64,000 nt of DNA from Variovorax sp. 770b2 (lineage in GTDB: Bacteria; Pseudomonadota; Gammaproteobacteria; Burkholderiales; Burkholderiaceae_C). Made by a program: the position numbers and the translations under genes. A model generated the notes under the pieces. It was not told the DNA's origin. It did no database searches and worked only from the letters and a program-made list of their open reading frames with translations. The stretch is from NCBI RefSeq assembly GCF_900115685.1, contig NZ_FOXJ01000002.1, forward strand, positions 682,001 to 746,000, read 5' to 3'. Positions 33,872-44,322 of this stretch are shown in pieces (position 1 is the stretch's first letter; each line of letters starts with the position of its first letter).

Positions 33872-34810
33872 ATGACGAGTTCCAGCCAACGATCGCCGCG
33901 CCAGTTGCTCCCCGAGCTCGAAGTCGAGCGTGCCCGTTCGCCCGAACTGGGCTACGAGCCATCGACCGAGGTGGGACTGGTGCGCTGCCTGGAACACGGT
34001 TTTCCCACGCCGCTCGCGCGCTGGCATTGCCATGAGGAGTACGAGCTGCACCTGATCGTCGCCACCTCGGGCCAGGCTTTCGTGGGCGACTGGATCGGCG
34101 CCTTCGAGCCGGGGCACCTCGTGCTGTGCGGCCCGAAGCTGCCGCACAACTGGATCTCGCTGGACGTGCCGCCCGAGGGCGTCGCGCAGCGCGACCTGGT
34201 GATCCAGTTCCTGCACGACCCCATCTTCGAGGCGGCCGAGCGCATTCCCGAACTGCAGGAGGCGGTGCGCATGCTGGAGCGCGCGCGCTACGGCATCGAG
34301 TTCTTCGGCATGGCGGCCAGCGCCCAGGCGCACTGGCACCGCGTGAAGGCCGCGCGGGGCCTGAAGCGCTTCAGCCTGTTCTGCGATTTCCTGGCCGACC
34401 TGGCGCTGTGCACCGACTACCGCCTGCTCTCGGGCATGCAGACCGACGGCGACCACGGCATCGAGGCCATCGACGACGTGGTCACGCGCATCGCCAACGA
34501 CCCCGCGAAGGACTTGAGCGCGGCCGACATCGCCGCCGAACTCGGCATGAACGCGGGGCGCTTCGGCCGGCTCTTCCGGCGCGCCACCGGCCACAGCTTC
34601 CTGGGCTACGTGAACGAGGTGCGGGTGAACAAGGCCTGCCTGCTGCTGATGCAGAGCGACCGCTACGTCACCTCGATTTGTTACGAAGTTGGTTTTAACA
34701 ATGTCTCGAATTTCAACCGGCGGTTTCTCGAGATCAAAGGCGTGACGCCGACCGAATTTCGCAGGCAAAGCCAGCTGCGTTTCGAAGGTGCGGGCAGTTT
34801 GGAGAACTAA
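33872..34810 (+). CDS. AraC-family transcriptional regulator
   Basis: A 312-aa regulator: N-terminal cupin-like ligand domain (about residues 30-130; HCHEEYELHLIVATSGQAFV, PGHLVLCGPKLPHNW) and C-terminal double helix-turn-helix (about 205-305; LSAADIAAELGMNAGRFGRLF, then SICYEVGFNNVSNFNRRF with GVTPTEFRR). The ATG at 33872 follows GAAAG; earlier in-frame starts lie in the non-coding leader. It is directly upstream of, and co-directional with, the tad/Flp pilus locus, which begins 133 bp later behind an inverted repeat, so it is a candidate regulator of that locus. Its cupin domain suggests control by a small sugar-like or aromatic ligand. Confidence 0.92.
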   Translation: MTSSSQRSPRQLLPELEVERARSPELGYEPSTEVGLVRCLEHGFPTPLARWHCHEEYELHLIVATSGQAFVGDWIGAFEPGHLVLCGPKLPHNWISLDVPPEGVAQRDLVIQFLHDPIFEAAERIPELQEAVRMLERARYGIEFFGMAASAQAHWHRVKAARGLKRFSLFCDFLADLALCTDYRLLSGMQTDGDHGIEAIDDVVTRIANDPAKDLSAADIAAELGMNAGRFGRLFRRATGHSFLGYVNEVRVNKACLLLMQSDRYVTSICYEVGFNNVSNFNRRFLEIKGVTPTEFRRQSQLRFEGAGSLEN

Positions 34811-34833
34811 AGAATTCGCCCGATTTGCGATCG

Positions 34834-34869
34834 TTTTGCGAATGTTAATTTGTATCAGGATTCGCAAAA
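34834..34869. promoter_or_regulatory. Perfect inverted repeat upstream of the pilin gene
   Basis: TTTTGCGAAT (34834-34843) and ATTCGCAAAA (34860-34869) form a perfect 10-bp inverted repeat around a 16-bp AT-rich spacer; centres are 26 bp apart. A related half-site TTTGCGAT lies just upstream (about 34823). It sits in the AT-rich region 75-110 bp before the first tad gene, suitable for a dimeric regulator. Confidence 0.65.
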
Positions 34870-34943
34870 AGTGTATCGAACACGCGACGAAACCGTCCCT
34901 ACGATCCGCCTGTTCTTTCAGCCACCTTTCAGGAACTTCTCCC

Positions 34944-35249
34944 ATGCAAATCCATCGTCTGACCCAGCTGAGCCGCCAAATTGCCTCGAAGATCAAGATC
35001 CGCGGCCAAGGCATGACCGAGTACCTCGTGATCCTGGGCCTGATCGCCATCGCCGCGATCGCCGTGTTCAGCTTCTTCGGCCAGACCATGCGCAACCAGG
35101 TCGCCGGCATGGCCAAGGAAGTGGGCGGCCAATCGGGCGCCACCGAAGTCACGAACGCGCAGACAGCCGCCGGCAAGGCTTCGACCAACGCCCAGGTCAA
35201 CATGAACATGAGCACCTACACCAAGGGCGGTGCGGACGCCACGAAGTAA
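34944..35249 (+). CDS. Flp-family type IVb pilin
   Basis: Major or minor subunit of the Tad pilus, 101 aa. The prepilin peptidase motif is G followed by QGMTEY, i.e. G/xxxxEY with Glu at +5, then the hydrophobic helix LVILGLIAIAAIAVFSFFG. The leader before the cleavage site is long (about 22 residues, basic). The C-terminal part is small, Ala/Thr/Asn-rich and without Cys. An AGGAA ribosome site precedes the ATG. It is the first gene of the tad locus and probably strongly expressed. Confidence 0.85.
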   Translation: MQIHRLTQLSRQIASKIKIRGQGMTEYLVILGLIAIAAIAVFSFFGQTMRNQVAGMAKEVGGQSGATEVTNAQTAAGKASTNAQVNMNMSTYTKGGADATK

Positions 35250-35291
35250 GGCGTTTCCGGACGTTTTCGACGGCCTGATCGACATCGCGTG

Positions 35292-37199
35292 ATGCCTCCA
35301 GCTGCCGCTTCGCTCCCCCTGGCCACTGCCGGCGCGCCCGCGCGCCGGCGCCAGTCGGGCCAGGCGATCGTGTACCTGGTGGCGATGCTGCCGATCATCT
35401 TCCTGAGCGTGCTGGTGGTCTACAACACGGCCATCGCGGCACGCGAGAAGATGAAGCTGCAGAACACGGCCGACGCGGCGACCTACAGCGCGAACGTGCT
35501 CACGGCACGCGCGCTCAACTACATGGCTTACACCAACCGCGCGATGGCGGCCAACGAGGCCAGCATCGCGACGCTGGCGAGCGCGCAGACCTCGATGGCC
35601 ATGCTCATCACGAGCGCGGCCAACATCCAGGAGGGCCTGGTCGTCGCCGAGGCCCTGAAGGGCATACGCAACCTGGAGAGAAGCCGCATTCCGGTCGTGG
35701 GCTGGATCTACTTCTTCCAGTACCTGGGCAACATCGCCAAGGCGAACCGCCTGCAGCGCACGGCCGACCGCATTGCCGGTTTCGTGGAGCCCTCGGCCAA
35801 GCCGCTGCAGATCGGGGCCGACATCCTTCGCGCGTTCAACCAGGGCATCTCGGCCAGCCAGGTCGCGATGCTCGTGGGCACGACGGCGCAGTTGCCGCAG
35901 CTGGTGAAGGACGTGGTCAACTCGAACGACCCCGACGCGTCGGTGCCGCCGGCCGAGACCGCGATCTTCGTCATCAAGTTCGTGGCCGACGTGGGGACCT
36001 ATCTCCGGACCTACCACCAGTCGGGCAGCCTCTCGTTCGACGACGACGAGTTCAACGAGGTGCTGCGCTTCGCGCATGCCGCGCAGGCCACGCGCGACGA
36101 CTGGACCAAGAACCGCCGCTTCCTGCCCAACGTGCTCGGCTGGGTTGCCTCGGGCATGTCCGGCGCCCTGCAGGGCATGATTTCCAGCAGCCCGACCTCG
36201 CCGCCGGGCTTCAGCGACATCACCGGCGACATGATGGGCGGGCTCCTCGAATGGAAGGGCGGCACCGAGCTGGTCGCCACCGAAGCCCCCGTGGGCGACG
36301 AGACCGGGCGCATCCGCTGGCAGTCGGCCGATTCGATCGAGATCAAGCTGCCCATCGGGGTGCTCTACACCGACCTCATCGGCGGCTGGGACGACATCGT
36401 GCGCGGCCGCTTCGGCCTGGGTGCCGGCGCGGCCGCCGCGGGCGGACCCAACTACATGAAGAGCTGGGAAGGCCAGCGCCTCACGCTGCGCAGCTACGCC
36501 CGCGAGGGGCGCACCTACGGCGGCCTGAACGGCGAGATCGGCGACACCGCGTACATGGAGCGCGAATCCTTCGAGCGGGCCGCGCGCGACAGCAACGGCG
36601 AGATCCTGCTGGCCCCGCTGGCGGTGCTGGTGTTCAACGCCAAGCTGCACTACAGCCCGCGCACCGACATCGGCCTGGTCACCAAGAGCTGGGCGATGCC
36701 CCGCTTCACCGAGATCAAGGACCACCCGCCGATGATTGCCAACGAGTCGGACAACTGGCTCGCGGAAAACGGCTTCAAGGGCGCCAACCCGCTCAAGTGG
36801 GGCAAGAACACCGACAAGGGCCCGGCCTTCACGCTCGTGGTGCAAAAGGGCGGCGACAAGCTGCGCACGGGCGAGGTCGCCGGCTTCGGCAACTCCGCGG
36901 CCGACGGCAAGGCGGGCCTGCGCGACAACTTCCAGGGCCGCGAGATCAAGGCGCTGTCGACCTCGCAGGTCTATTTCCGCCGGCCGCAGGACCGCTGGGC
37001 GCGCCGCGACAACGCGGTGGCCGATCCTTCGACGATCGGCAAATACAACGTGGGCTTCGCCGGCGGCTACATCGAGCACCGCAGCCTCTTCAGCCCCTAC
37101 TGGCACGTGCACAACGTGGAGCCCTCGCTGTGGGCGCGCGCCATCGCCATGGGCGGCACGGCCGTCGGCGGCTCGGCCGACGAAGACAACGGCAACTGA
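35292..37199 (+). CDS. TadG-like pilus-assembly protein
   Basis: A 635-aa protein with the TadE/TadG-type N terminus: basic leader, SGQAIVYLVAMLPIIFLSVLVVY helix, then LQNTADAATYSANVLTARALNYMAYTNRAMAANE, the classic DaAA-type helix. The remainder is a large extracytoplasmic region with no recognised domain and no von Willebrand A motif. In Tad systems such proteins are pseudopilin-like components needed for secretion or tip assembly. It starts 42 bp after the pilin gene. GTG at 35289 is an alternative start by one codon. Confidence 0.8.
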   Translation: MPPAAASLPLATAGAPARRRQSGQAIVYLVAMLPIIFLSVLVVYNTAIAAREKMKLQNTADAATYSANVLTARALNYMAYTNRAMAANEASIATLASAQTSMAMLITSAANIQEGLVVAEALKGIRNLERSRIPVVGWIYFFQYLGNIAKANRLQRTADRIAGFVEPSAKPLQIGADILRAFNQGISASQVAMLVGTTAQLPQLVKDVVNSNDPDASVPPAETAIFVIKFVADVGTYLRTYHQSGSLSFDDDEFNEVLRFAHAAQATRDDWTKNRRFLPNVLGWVASGMSGALQGMISSSPTSPPGFSDITGDMMGGLLEWKGGTELVATEAPVGDETGRIRWQSADSIEIKLPIGVLYTDLIGGWDDIVRGRFGLGAGAAAAGGPNYMKSWEGQRLTLRSYAREGRTYGGLNGEIGDTAYMERESFERAARDSNGEILLAPLAVLVFNAKLHYSPRTDIGLVTKSWAMPRFTEIKDHPPMIANESDNWLAENGFKGANPLKWGKNTDKGPAFTLVVQKGGDKLRTGEVAGFGNSAADGKAGLRDNFQGREIKALSTSQVYFRRPQDRWARRDNAVADPSTIGKYNVGFAGGYIEHRSLFSPYWHVHNVEPSLWARAIAMGGTAVGGSADEDNGN

Positions 37200-37218
37200 T
37201 GCCGATGGAAGCCCGCGC

Positions 37219-38205
37219 ATGACCCCTCCGCATCCACGCCTTCCCGCACGAGCGCCTCGCGCGAAGGCTGTTGCCGGCCACGCGATGGTCGAGACCCTGC
37301 TCATCGCGAGCTTCGCGGCCGTCACGCTGGCCGCGATTCCGGCCATCGCCGAGTACGGCACCAAGCGCATGCAGACCGTGGCCGCTGCCAAGCTGGTGGC
37401 CTGGCAGCGCACCGTGTGGATGCCGGAGGAGCAGGGCATCACCGCCGCGGAAGCCAAGGGCGCCTCGGGTGCCATCAAGAAGACCGACGCGGAGGTCACG
37501 CGCGACCTGCGCCGCCACATCTTTCGCGACCGCTCGGCGCCCGGCATTTCCATTCACGCCGCCGACATCGCCGAGTTCGAGCCGATGCTGCCGGCCATCG
37601 ACCAGCGCACCACGGCGGTCACCGCATCGAGCACGGCAGCGCCCATGCCCTCGCTGCTCAATGCGAGCGACGTGGTGTTCGACGGCATCCGGGTGGCGCA
37701 GGCCGCGCTCGGCTCCAACGCGATCACCGGGCCGCTGGGCAAGTTCCAGATGGTCAGCAGCGGATACCTGCGCCACGAGGTGAAGGTGAGCCAGACCTAC
37801 ACCAAGTTCAAGGACGTTCCCGCGCTGGACATGAGCGAGCAGGTCACCATGCTCACCGAAGCCTGGAACGCCGGCGGCACGAACCGCGAGGAATCCAAGA
37901 TCCAGGGCCTGGTGCCGATGAAGCTCTTGGACGGCGCCTTCTACCAGCAGCTGCGCGGCGGCATGCACCAGACGGCCTACCAGATCAAGCAGATCTTTCC
38001 GGCCTTCGACATGAACAACCTCACCATGGGTTTCACGCCGGGCGATGCGCTGGAGAAGACGCCGCTGGACCGCTTCGAGCGCATCCCGCCCGAGGCGACC
38101 GGCGAGACCGGCGGCGACGGCGAGGCGAACGGCGGCAGCGTGAAGGACCATTTCCGCTACTACCGCGCCTTCCCGCCGACCCCCGTGGTCAACACGCTGC
38201 CCTGA
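37219..38205 (+). CDS. TadE-like pseudopilin-type protein
   Basis: A 328-aa protein with a short basic leader and a single N-terminal helix, GHAMVETLLIASFAAVTLAA, which fits a prepilin-peptidase motif (G/xxxxET). The rest is extracytoplasmic, with Thr/Ala-rich and Met-rich parts and no Cys. It belongs to the TadE-type group by architecture; I cannot assign it further. It lies 19 bp after the TadG-like gene and its stop overlaps the next start (TGATG), so the genes are translationally coupled. Confidence 0.7.
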   Translation: MTPPHPRLPARAPRAKAVAGHAMVETLLIASFAAVTLAAIPAIAEYGTKRMQTVAAAKLVAWQRTVWMPEEQGITAAEAKGASGAIKKTDAEVTRDLRRHIFRDRSAPGISIHAADIAEFEPMLPAIDQRTTAVTASSTAAPMPSLLNASDVVFDGIRVAQAALGSNAITGPLGKFQMVSSGYLRHEVKVSQTYTKFKDVPALDMSEQVTMLTEAWNAGGTNREESKIQGLVPMKLLDGAFYQQLRGGMHQTAYQIKQIFPAFDMNNLTMGFTPGDALEKTPLDRFERIPPEATGETGGDGEANGGSVKDHFRYYRAFPPTPVVNTLP

Positions 38206-38927
38206 TGAGCCTGCCCGCGCCGTTCCTGCGATGGATGCTCGCCGCCGCATGGCTGTGCCTGTGCGGCGCTGCCGCTGGCGCGCCGCCGCAGCGCGACTGG
38301 CCCGCGATTCCGTCGCCCGCGAGCGCCAAGACCTTCTGGATCGCCGAGTACATCGAGCAGAACACCATCCCCATGCAGATCCGCGGCATCGAGTCGAAGG
38401 ACCCGATGGAAGTCGTCTCGCGCTTCTACGAAAAGTGGCTGGCCGACAAGGCCGGCTACGGCGTGAGCAACGTCGGCCCGATGCGCGTGCTCGGTGCGCG
38501 CTTCGGCCTGTACCAGGTCACGGTGCAGCTGCGCGCGGTTCCCTCGGGCACGGCGGGCCGGCTGGTGGCGGCGGTGATGTACGACGAGGTCAAGAGCGAA
38601 CAGGAACTGCGCGAGCGCGCCGAGCGCATCGGCAAGGGCTTCCCGCGCCCGGCCGGCTCGCAGGTGGTCTCGGACACGCTCTCCTACGACGAAGGCCAGC
38701 GCAACCGCACCATCGTCATCACCAACAACGTGAGCGTGGAGACCAATGCGCTCTACCTGCGCGAACAGATGATCCGCCTGGGCTGGTCGCTGCAGCAGGA
38801 CCGCACCATCGATGGCGGCACCCGCTCGGCGCTGGTGTTCCGCCGCAACAGCGAGGAGATGGTGGTGACCATCTCCAAGCGCGACGACGGCTACTTCATC
38901 GTCGCCAGCCAGACCACGCCGGAATGA
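38205..38927 (+). CDS. Secreted protein of unknown function in the tad locus
   Basis: A 240-aa protein with a signal peptide (MSLPAPFLRWMLAAAWLCLCG, cut near AAAGA). The mature part is mixed alpha/beta with no clear family: FWIAEYIEQNTIPMQIRGIE, VTVQLRAVPSG and TIVITNNVSVETNALYLREQMIRLGW. It resembles a periplasmic accessory protein and overlaps the previous gene by 1 bp and the next by 4 bp. It may be the functional stand-in for a missing pilotin or TadD-type factor, but nothing in the sequence shows that. Confidence 0.75.
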   Translation: MSLPAPFLRWMLAAAWLCLCGAAAGAPPQRDWPAIPSPASAKTFWIAEYIEQNTIPMQIRGIESKDPMEVVSRFYEKWLADKAGYGVSNVGPMRVLGARFGLYQVTVQLRAVPSGTAGRLVAAVMYDEVKSEQELRERAERIGKGFPRPAGSQVVSDTLSYDEGQRNRTIVITNNVSVETNALYLREQMIRLGWSLQQDRTIDGGTRSALVFRRNSEEMVVTISKRDDGYFIVASQTTPE

Positions 38928-39151
38928 GAGCGACCGCCATGCGTTCACGCCTCCATCGCCGCCATCGTTCTTCTCCCCGCCGCGCCCAGCGCGGCCAGGT
39001 CATCGCCGAATACGTGATCGTCGCCGGCATCCTCGCAGTGATGCTGTTCGCCACCTTCCCGGGCGCCGACCGCTCGGTGATCGGGCTGCTCATCAAGGCC
39101 TTCCGCGACGCCTGGTCGACCTACTCGTACACCCTTTCCTATCCTTTGTAG
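38924..39151 (+). CDS. Small second pilin-like protein
   Basis: A 75-aa protein with a very basic leader (MRSRLHRRHRSSPRRAQ) and a prepilin-type site RG followed by QVIAEY (Glu at +5, Tyr at +6), then YVIVAGILAVMLFATF and a short C-terminal tail. It matches the same G/QxxxEY pattern as the pilin at 34944 but the mature part is only about 50 residues, typical of Flp pilins. It could be the true major pilin or a minor one. The start overlaps the previous stop (ATGA); an ATG at 38939 is an alternative. Confidence 0.75.
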   Translation: MRATAMRSRLHRRHRSSPRRAQRGQVIAEYVIVAGILAVMLFATFPGADRSVIGLLIKAFRDAWSTYSYTLSYPL

Positions 39152-39157
39152 CCAGGC

Positions 39158-40114
39158 ATGAAATCATCTCCGGGACTCCTCAAGTTCAAGCAAAGCGTCA
39201 AACGGCTGTCCCCCCTGATCGGTGCCCTGATGCTGGGCCTCCTGGCCGCGGGCCTGGGCTGGTACTACCTTCGGGCCAGCGAGCGCGAAATCGCCGCCAG
39301 CCTGGAGAAGGATGCCGACAGCCAGCGCCGCGACGTGGTCGTGGCGCGCCAGCCGCTCTCCGACGGCACCACCGTGCTGCCGGGCATGGTGGCCAAGCGC
39401 TCGGTGCCCAACGAATACGTGCACAACGACGCGCTCACGCCCGAGACCTTCGCGCAGTTCGCGGGCCGCCAGCTCTCGGTGCCGGTGGCCGCCGGCAAGC
39501 CGCTGCTCGCGTCGTTCTTCTCGGCGCCGCGCAAGGTGTTCGCGCAGGAGATCGAGCAGGGCGTGCGCGCCATCACCATCCCGGTGGACGAGATCAGTTC
39601 CATCTCTGGCATGCTGCGCGCCGGCGATCGCATCGACTTCATGTACGTGGTGGAGAAGTCCGCGGCCAACGATCCCTCGGTGGTGATTCCGCTCCTGCAG
39701 GACGTGGAGGTGCGCGCCACCGGCCAGATCACCTCGGAGCAGTTCGCCGCGATGCGAAAGCGCTCGGACGTCTCCGCCGACACCGACCCCTACGCCCAGC
39801 AGCGCTACTCCACCGTCACCGTGGCGATCCAGCCGCAGGACGCGCAGAAGCTCATCCTGGCGCAGCGCCTCGGAAAGATCATCGCCACGCTGCGCAACCC
39901 CGAGGACCGGGCCACCATGACCAGCGGCGTCGACGCGGTCGACCTGGACGCCATCGTGGCCGGCTTCAGGCCGCAGCGCTCGCATGCGATGGCCGTGGCC
40001 GGACCCTCGGGCCCCAGCGTCGAATACATCGTCGGTGGCACCGGCGGCCGCGGTGCGCCTCCCGCGCCCGGCCTGGGTGCCGCGCTGCCCACCGGCGGCG
40101 CGTTGCCGCGCTGA
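39158..40114 (+). CDS. cpaB: Flp pilus assembly protein CpaB/RcpC
   Basis: Inner-membrane/periplasmic subunit of the Tad machine, 318 aa. One N-terminal membrane helix (about residues 19-37) precedes a SAF domain (VVVARQPLSDGTTVLPGMVAKRSVP) and the RcpC domain (AITIPVDEISSISGMLRAGDRIDFMY, VTVAIQPQDAQKLILAQRLGKIIATLRNP). These are the standard CpaB blocks. The C-terminal Gly/Pro/Ala tail is low-complexity. It lies 6 bp after the small pilin gene. CpaB is thought to aid the secretin in the outer membrane. Confidence 0.93.
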   Translation: MKSSPGLLKFKQSVKRLSPLIGALMLGLLAAGLGWYYLRASEREIAASLEKDADSQRRDVVVARQPLSDGTTVLPGMVAKRSVPNEYVHNDALTPETFAQFAGRQLSVPVAAGKPLLASFFSAPRKVFAQEIEQGVRAITIPVDEISSISGMLRAGDRIDFMYVVEKSAANDPSVVIPLLQDVEVRATGQITSEQFAAMRKRSDVSADTDPYAQQRYSTVTVAIQPQDAQKLILAQRLGKIIATLRNPEDRATMTSGVDAVDLDAIVAGFRPQRSHAMAVAGPSGPSVEYIVGGTGGRGAPPAPGLGAALPTGGALPR

Positions 40115-40179
40115 AGTCCTGCCGCCCCGAACGTTGCCCCGCGGGGCGCACCCGTTTTACTGATCTCCAGAAAAGTTCG

Positions 40180-41778
40180 ATGAACCTCAAGCGATGCACC
40201 TTGGCAGCGACGGCGCTGTGTCTTGTTTTCCAGGCCGAGGCGCAGGGTCCGTACCCCGGCGCGCCGGTGGCATCGCCCGTGCCCATGGGCACCGTGGCAC
40301 CCGCGCCGGCGTTTTCGGCGCCGGGCGCGCCGGCCGCGGCCCGTGCCGAAAGTTCGCCGGGCATCCGCCCGCCCGCGCCGCCGCCCTCGCAGGCCTCCAT
40401 CACCGAGGCCGAGCTGCAGCGCATCGCCGCGCGCGCCACCGTGCTGCAGCGGCTGCCCGAGCTGCTCACGATCTATGTCGGGCAGATGGTGCTGGTCAAG
40501 ATGCCGGGCGTGTCGCGCGTGGCCATCGGCAACGGCAAGGTGCTGGAGGCGCGCGTGCTGGACGGCGCGAACATGCTCATCACCGCGCAGGACGCGGGCG
40601 ACAGCACGCTGCATGTCTGGGACAAGAACGGCACCGTGCGCAAGCTCAAGGTGCGCGTGAACGTGGTGGACCTGGACCGCATCGCCGACGAGCTGCGCGA
40701 GATCACGCGCGGCATCTCGGGCGTGAACATCCGCCGCATCGGCGAGCGCATCATCATGGACGGCAACAACCTCGACCCCGCCGCGGTCGAGCGCCTGAAC
40801 ACCGTGGCCACTCTCTATGCGCCGGCCGTGGTGTCGCTGGCCACGGCCGACCGCATCCGCGTGGACCGCATGGTGGACATCCAGGTGCGCATCGTCGAAT
40901 TCAGCAAGACCGCACTCGATGACCTGGGCGTGCGCTGGCAGAGCTCGGGCGACGGCTTCAACTTCGGCCTGTTCTCGGACATCGCCTCCAGCGGCAGCTA
41001 CCGCATCCTGCCCGATGGCTCGGCGTTCAACACCTCCACGCCGCAGGGCACGGCGCTGCTGGGCCAGAACCGGCGCATGCCCGAGGCCTACTTCGGCATC
41101 GGCCTGAGCCTCACCTCGCGCATCAACCTCCTGGTGCAGCGCGGCAACGCCTTCCTGCTCGCTTCGCCCAACCTTTCCACGCGCAGCGGCGGCGAGGCCA
41201 AGTTCCTGGCCGGCGGCGAAATTCCGTTGCCCGCGCTCAGCACGCAGGGCGCGGGCTCGGTGGAGTTCAAGCCCTACGGCGTGCGGCTGAATATCAAGCC
41301 CATCGCCGACGGCGAAGGCAACGTGTCGGGCAGCATCTTGACCGAGGTGAGCAGCATCGACCGCAGCGTGGCGGTGCAGGGCATCCCGGGCCTCCTGATC
41401 CGGCGCACCGACACCGAGTTCAACGTGAAGGCCGGCGAGACCATCGTGCTGTCGGGGCTCCTGAGCCGCGAATCGACGCGCTCCAGCGACGGCGTGCCGG
41501 GCCTGCGCAAGGCGCCGATCATCGGGCGCGCGTTCCGCGCCGACAACGACACCGACAAGGAGCAGGAAGTGGTGGTGTTCATCACGCCGCGCGTGGTCGT
41601 CCCGGCGGACAGCCGGCAGCGCATCGAGCGCTCGCGCCAGCTCGAGCAGGACGTGGGCAGCAACTTCGGCAGGCTGACCGAAGACAAGTCGGACCCCGAC
41701 GGCGTGCGCCCGCCGCCCGCCGCCGCGGACATCGGCGGCATCCCGGCCGGCACGCCCGGCCAACCCGTCGCTCCCTGA
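40180..41778 (+). CDS. cpaC: Tad secretin CpaC/RcpA
   Basis: Outer-membrane channel for the Tad pilus, 532 aa, with a signal peptide (MNLKRCTLAATALCLVFQAEA). After a Pro/Ala-rich linker comes the pilus-assembly N-domain (VLQRLPELLTIYVGQMVLVKMPGVSRVAIGN...), a BON-type region, and the secretin domain with LASPNLSTRSGGEAKFLAGGEIP, VEFKPYGVRLNIKPIAD and the VVVFITPRVV end. The secretin C-domain looks intact. It starts 65 bp after cpaB; the gap holds the perfect palindrome GCCCCGCGGGGC followed by TTTT, which may dampen read-through. Confidence 0.95.
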   Translation: MNLKRCTLAATALCLVFQAEAQGPYPGAPVASPVPMGTVAPAPAFSAPGAPAAARAESSPGIRPPAPPPSQASITEAELQRIAARATVLQRLPELLTIYVGQMVLVKMPGVSRVAIGNGKVLEARVLDGANMLITAQDAGDSTLHVWDKNGTVRKLKVRVNVVDLDRIADELREITRGISGVNIRRIGERIIMDGNNLDPAAVERLNTVATLYAPAVVSLATADRIRVDRMVDIQVRIVEFSKTALDDLGVRWQSSGDGFNFGLFSDIASSGSYRILPDGSAFNTSTPQGTALLGQNRRMPEAYFGIGLSLTSRINLLVQRGNAFLLASPNLSTRSGGEAKFLAGGEIPLPALSTQGAGSVEFKPYGVRLNIKPIADGEGNVSGSILTEVSSIDRSVAVQGIPGLLIRRTDTEFNVKAGETIVLSGLLSRESTRSSDGVPGLRKAPIIGRAFRADNDTDKEQEVVVFITPRVVVPADSRQRIERSRQLEQDVGSNFGRLTEDKSDPDGVRPPPAAADIGGIPAGTPGQPVAP

Positions 41779-41809
41779 CATTCCCCACGACCCGAGAACC
41801 CACGCCACC

Positions 41810-43449
<1,640 letters not shown>

Positions 43450-43453
<4 letters not shown>

Positions 43454-44307
43454 AGGGAATGATCCTCCTGGCCTCCGTGCTCTGCGGCATGGGCTTCATC
43501 ACGCTGTGCGGCTACCTCTTGCTGCAGCGCTCGCCGGAGCTGGTCGGCAAGATGATGTCCAAGCTGCAGGCGAGCGGCCGCCGCACGCTGAACCTGTCGG
43601 AGTTCCAGGCGCAGCACGCGGTGGCGTTCGCCTCGGGCCACGCCTTCCTGGTGGCACTGTGCGGCGCGATCGGCTGGCTCATCTCGGGCAATTTGATCGG
43701 CGGCGTGGTGGCGGCGGTGGTGCTGTATCTCCTGCCCGCGCGCTGGTTCGCGTGGCAGCGCAAGAAGCGCCGCCAGCAGATCGAATCGGAACTGCCCGAT
43801 GCATTGCTCTTCATTGCCAGCGCGCTGCGCGCGGGCAGCGCGCTCTCGGTGGCCATCCAGGTGCTGGTGCGCGACCAGGTGGGCCCGCTCGGCCAGGAGT
43901 TCGGCCTGGTGCTCAAGGAGCAGCGCCTGGGCGTGAGCTTCGACGATGCGATCCAGAAGATGTCGCAGCGCCTGGGCATTCCCGACTTCGTGCTGGTGGT
44001 GGTGGCGCTGCGCGTGTCCAAGGAAGTGGGCGGCAATCTCTCGGAGCCGCTGCAGGTGCTGGCCGAGACGCTGCGCCGCAAGGCCATTCTGGAAGGCCGC
44101 ATCAAGGCGCTCACGGCGCAGGGCCGCATCCAGGGGCTGGTGATGACGCTCTTTCCGCTGCTGCTGATGGGCGTGCTCTACCTGATGCAGCCGACGATGG
44201 GGCTCCTGTTTTCCACGACGATCGGCTGGGTCGTGCTGACGGTGATCGCCATCATGCTGATGCTGGGCTACGCGATGATCCGCAAGATCGTGGCGATCGA
44301 CATCTGA
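43450..44307 (+). CDS. tadB: Tad inner-membrane platform protein TadB
   Basis: A 285-aa polytopic protein of the type II secretion F domain family. Two membrane helices at the start, then the GspF domain (ELPDALLFIASALRAGSALSVAIQVLV, LGVSFDDAIQKMSQRLGIPDF, EVGGNLSEPLQVLAETLRRKAIL), then two helices at the end. The start ATG overlaps the cpaF stop (ATGA). With TadC it forms the platform that couples the CpaF ATPase to pilin extraction. The order cpaF-tadB-tadC is the conserved core of all tad loci. Confidence 0.95.
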
Positions 44308-44322
44308 AGATCCGGGATTGCC

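Noticed and set aside
40136..40147. Intrinsic terminator between cpaB and cpaC
   Set aside because: GCCCCGCGGGGC is a perfect palindrome but has no room for a loop within the 12 bp and the T run is six bases away; the operon clearly continues, so at most it dampens read-through.
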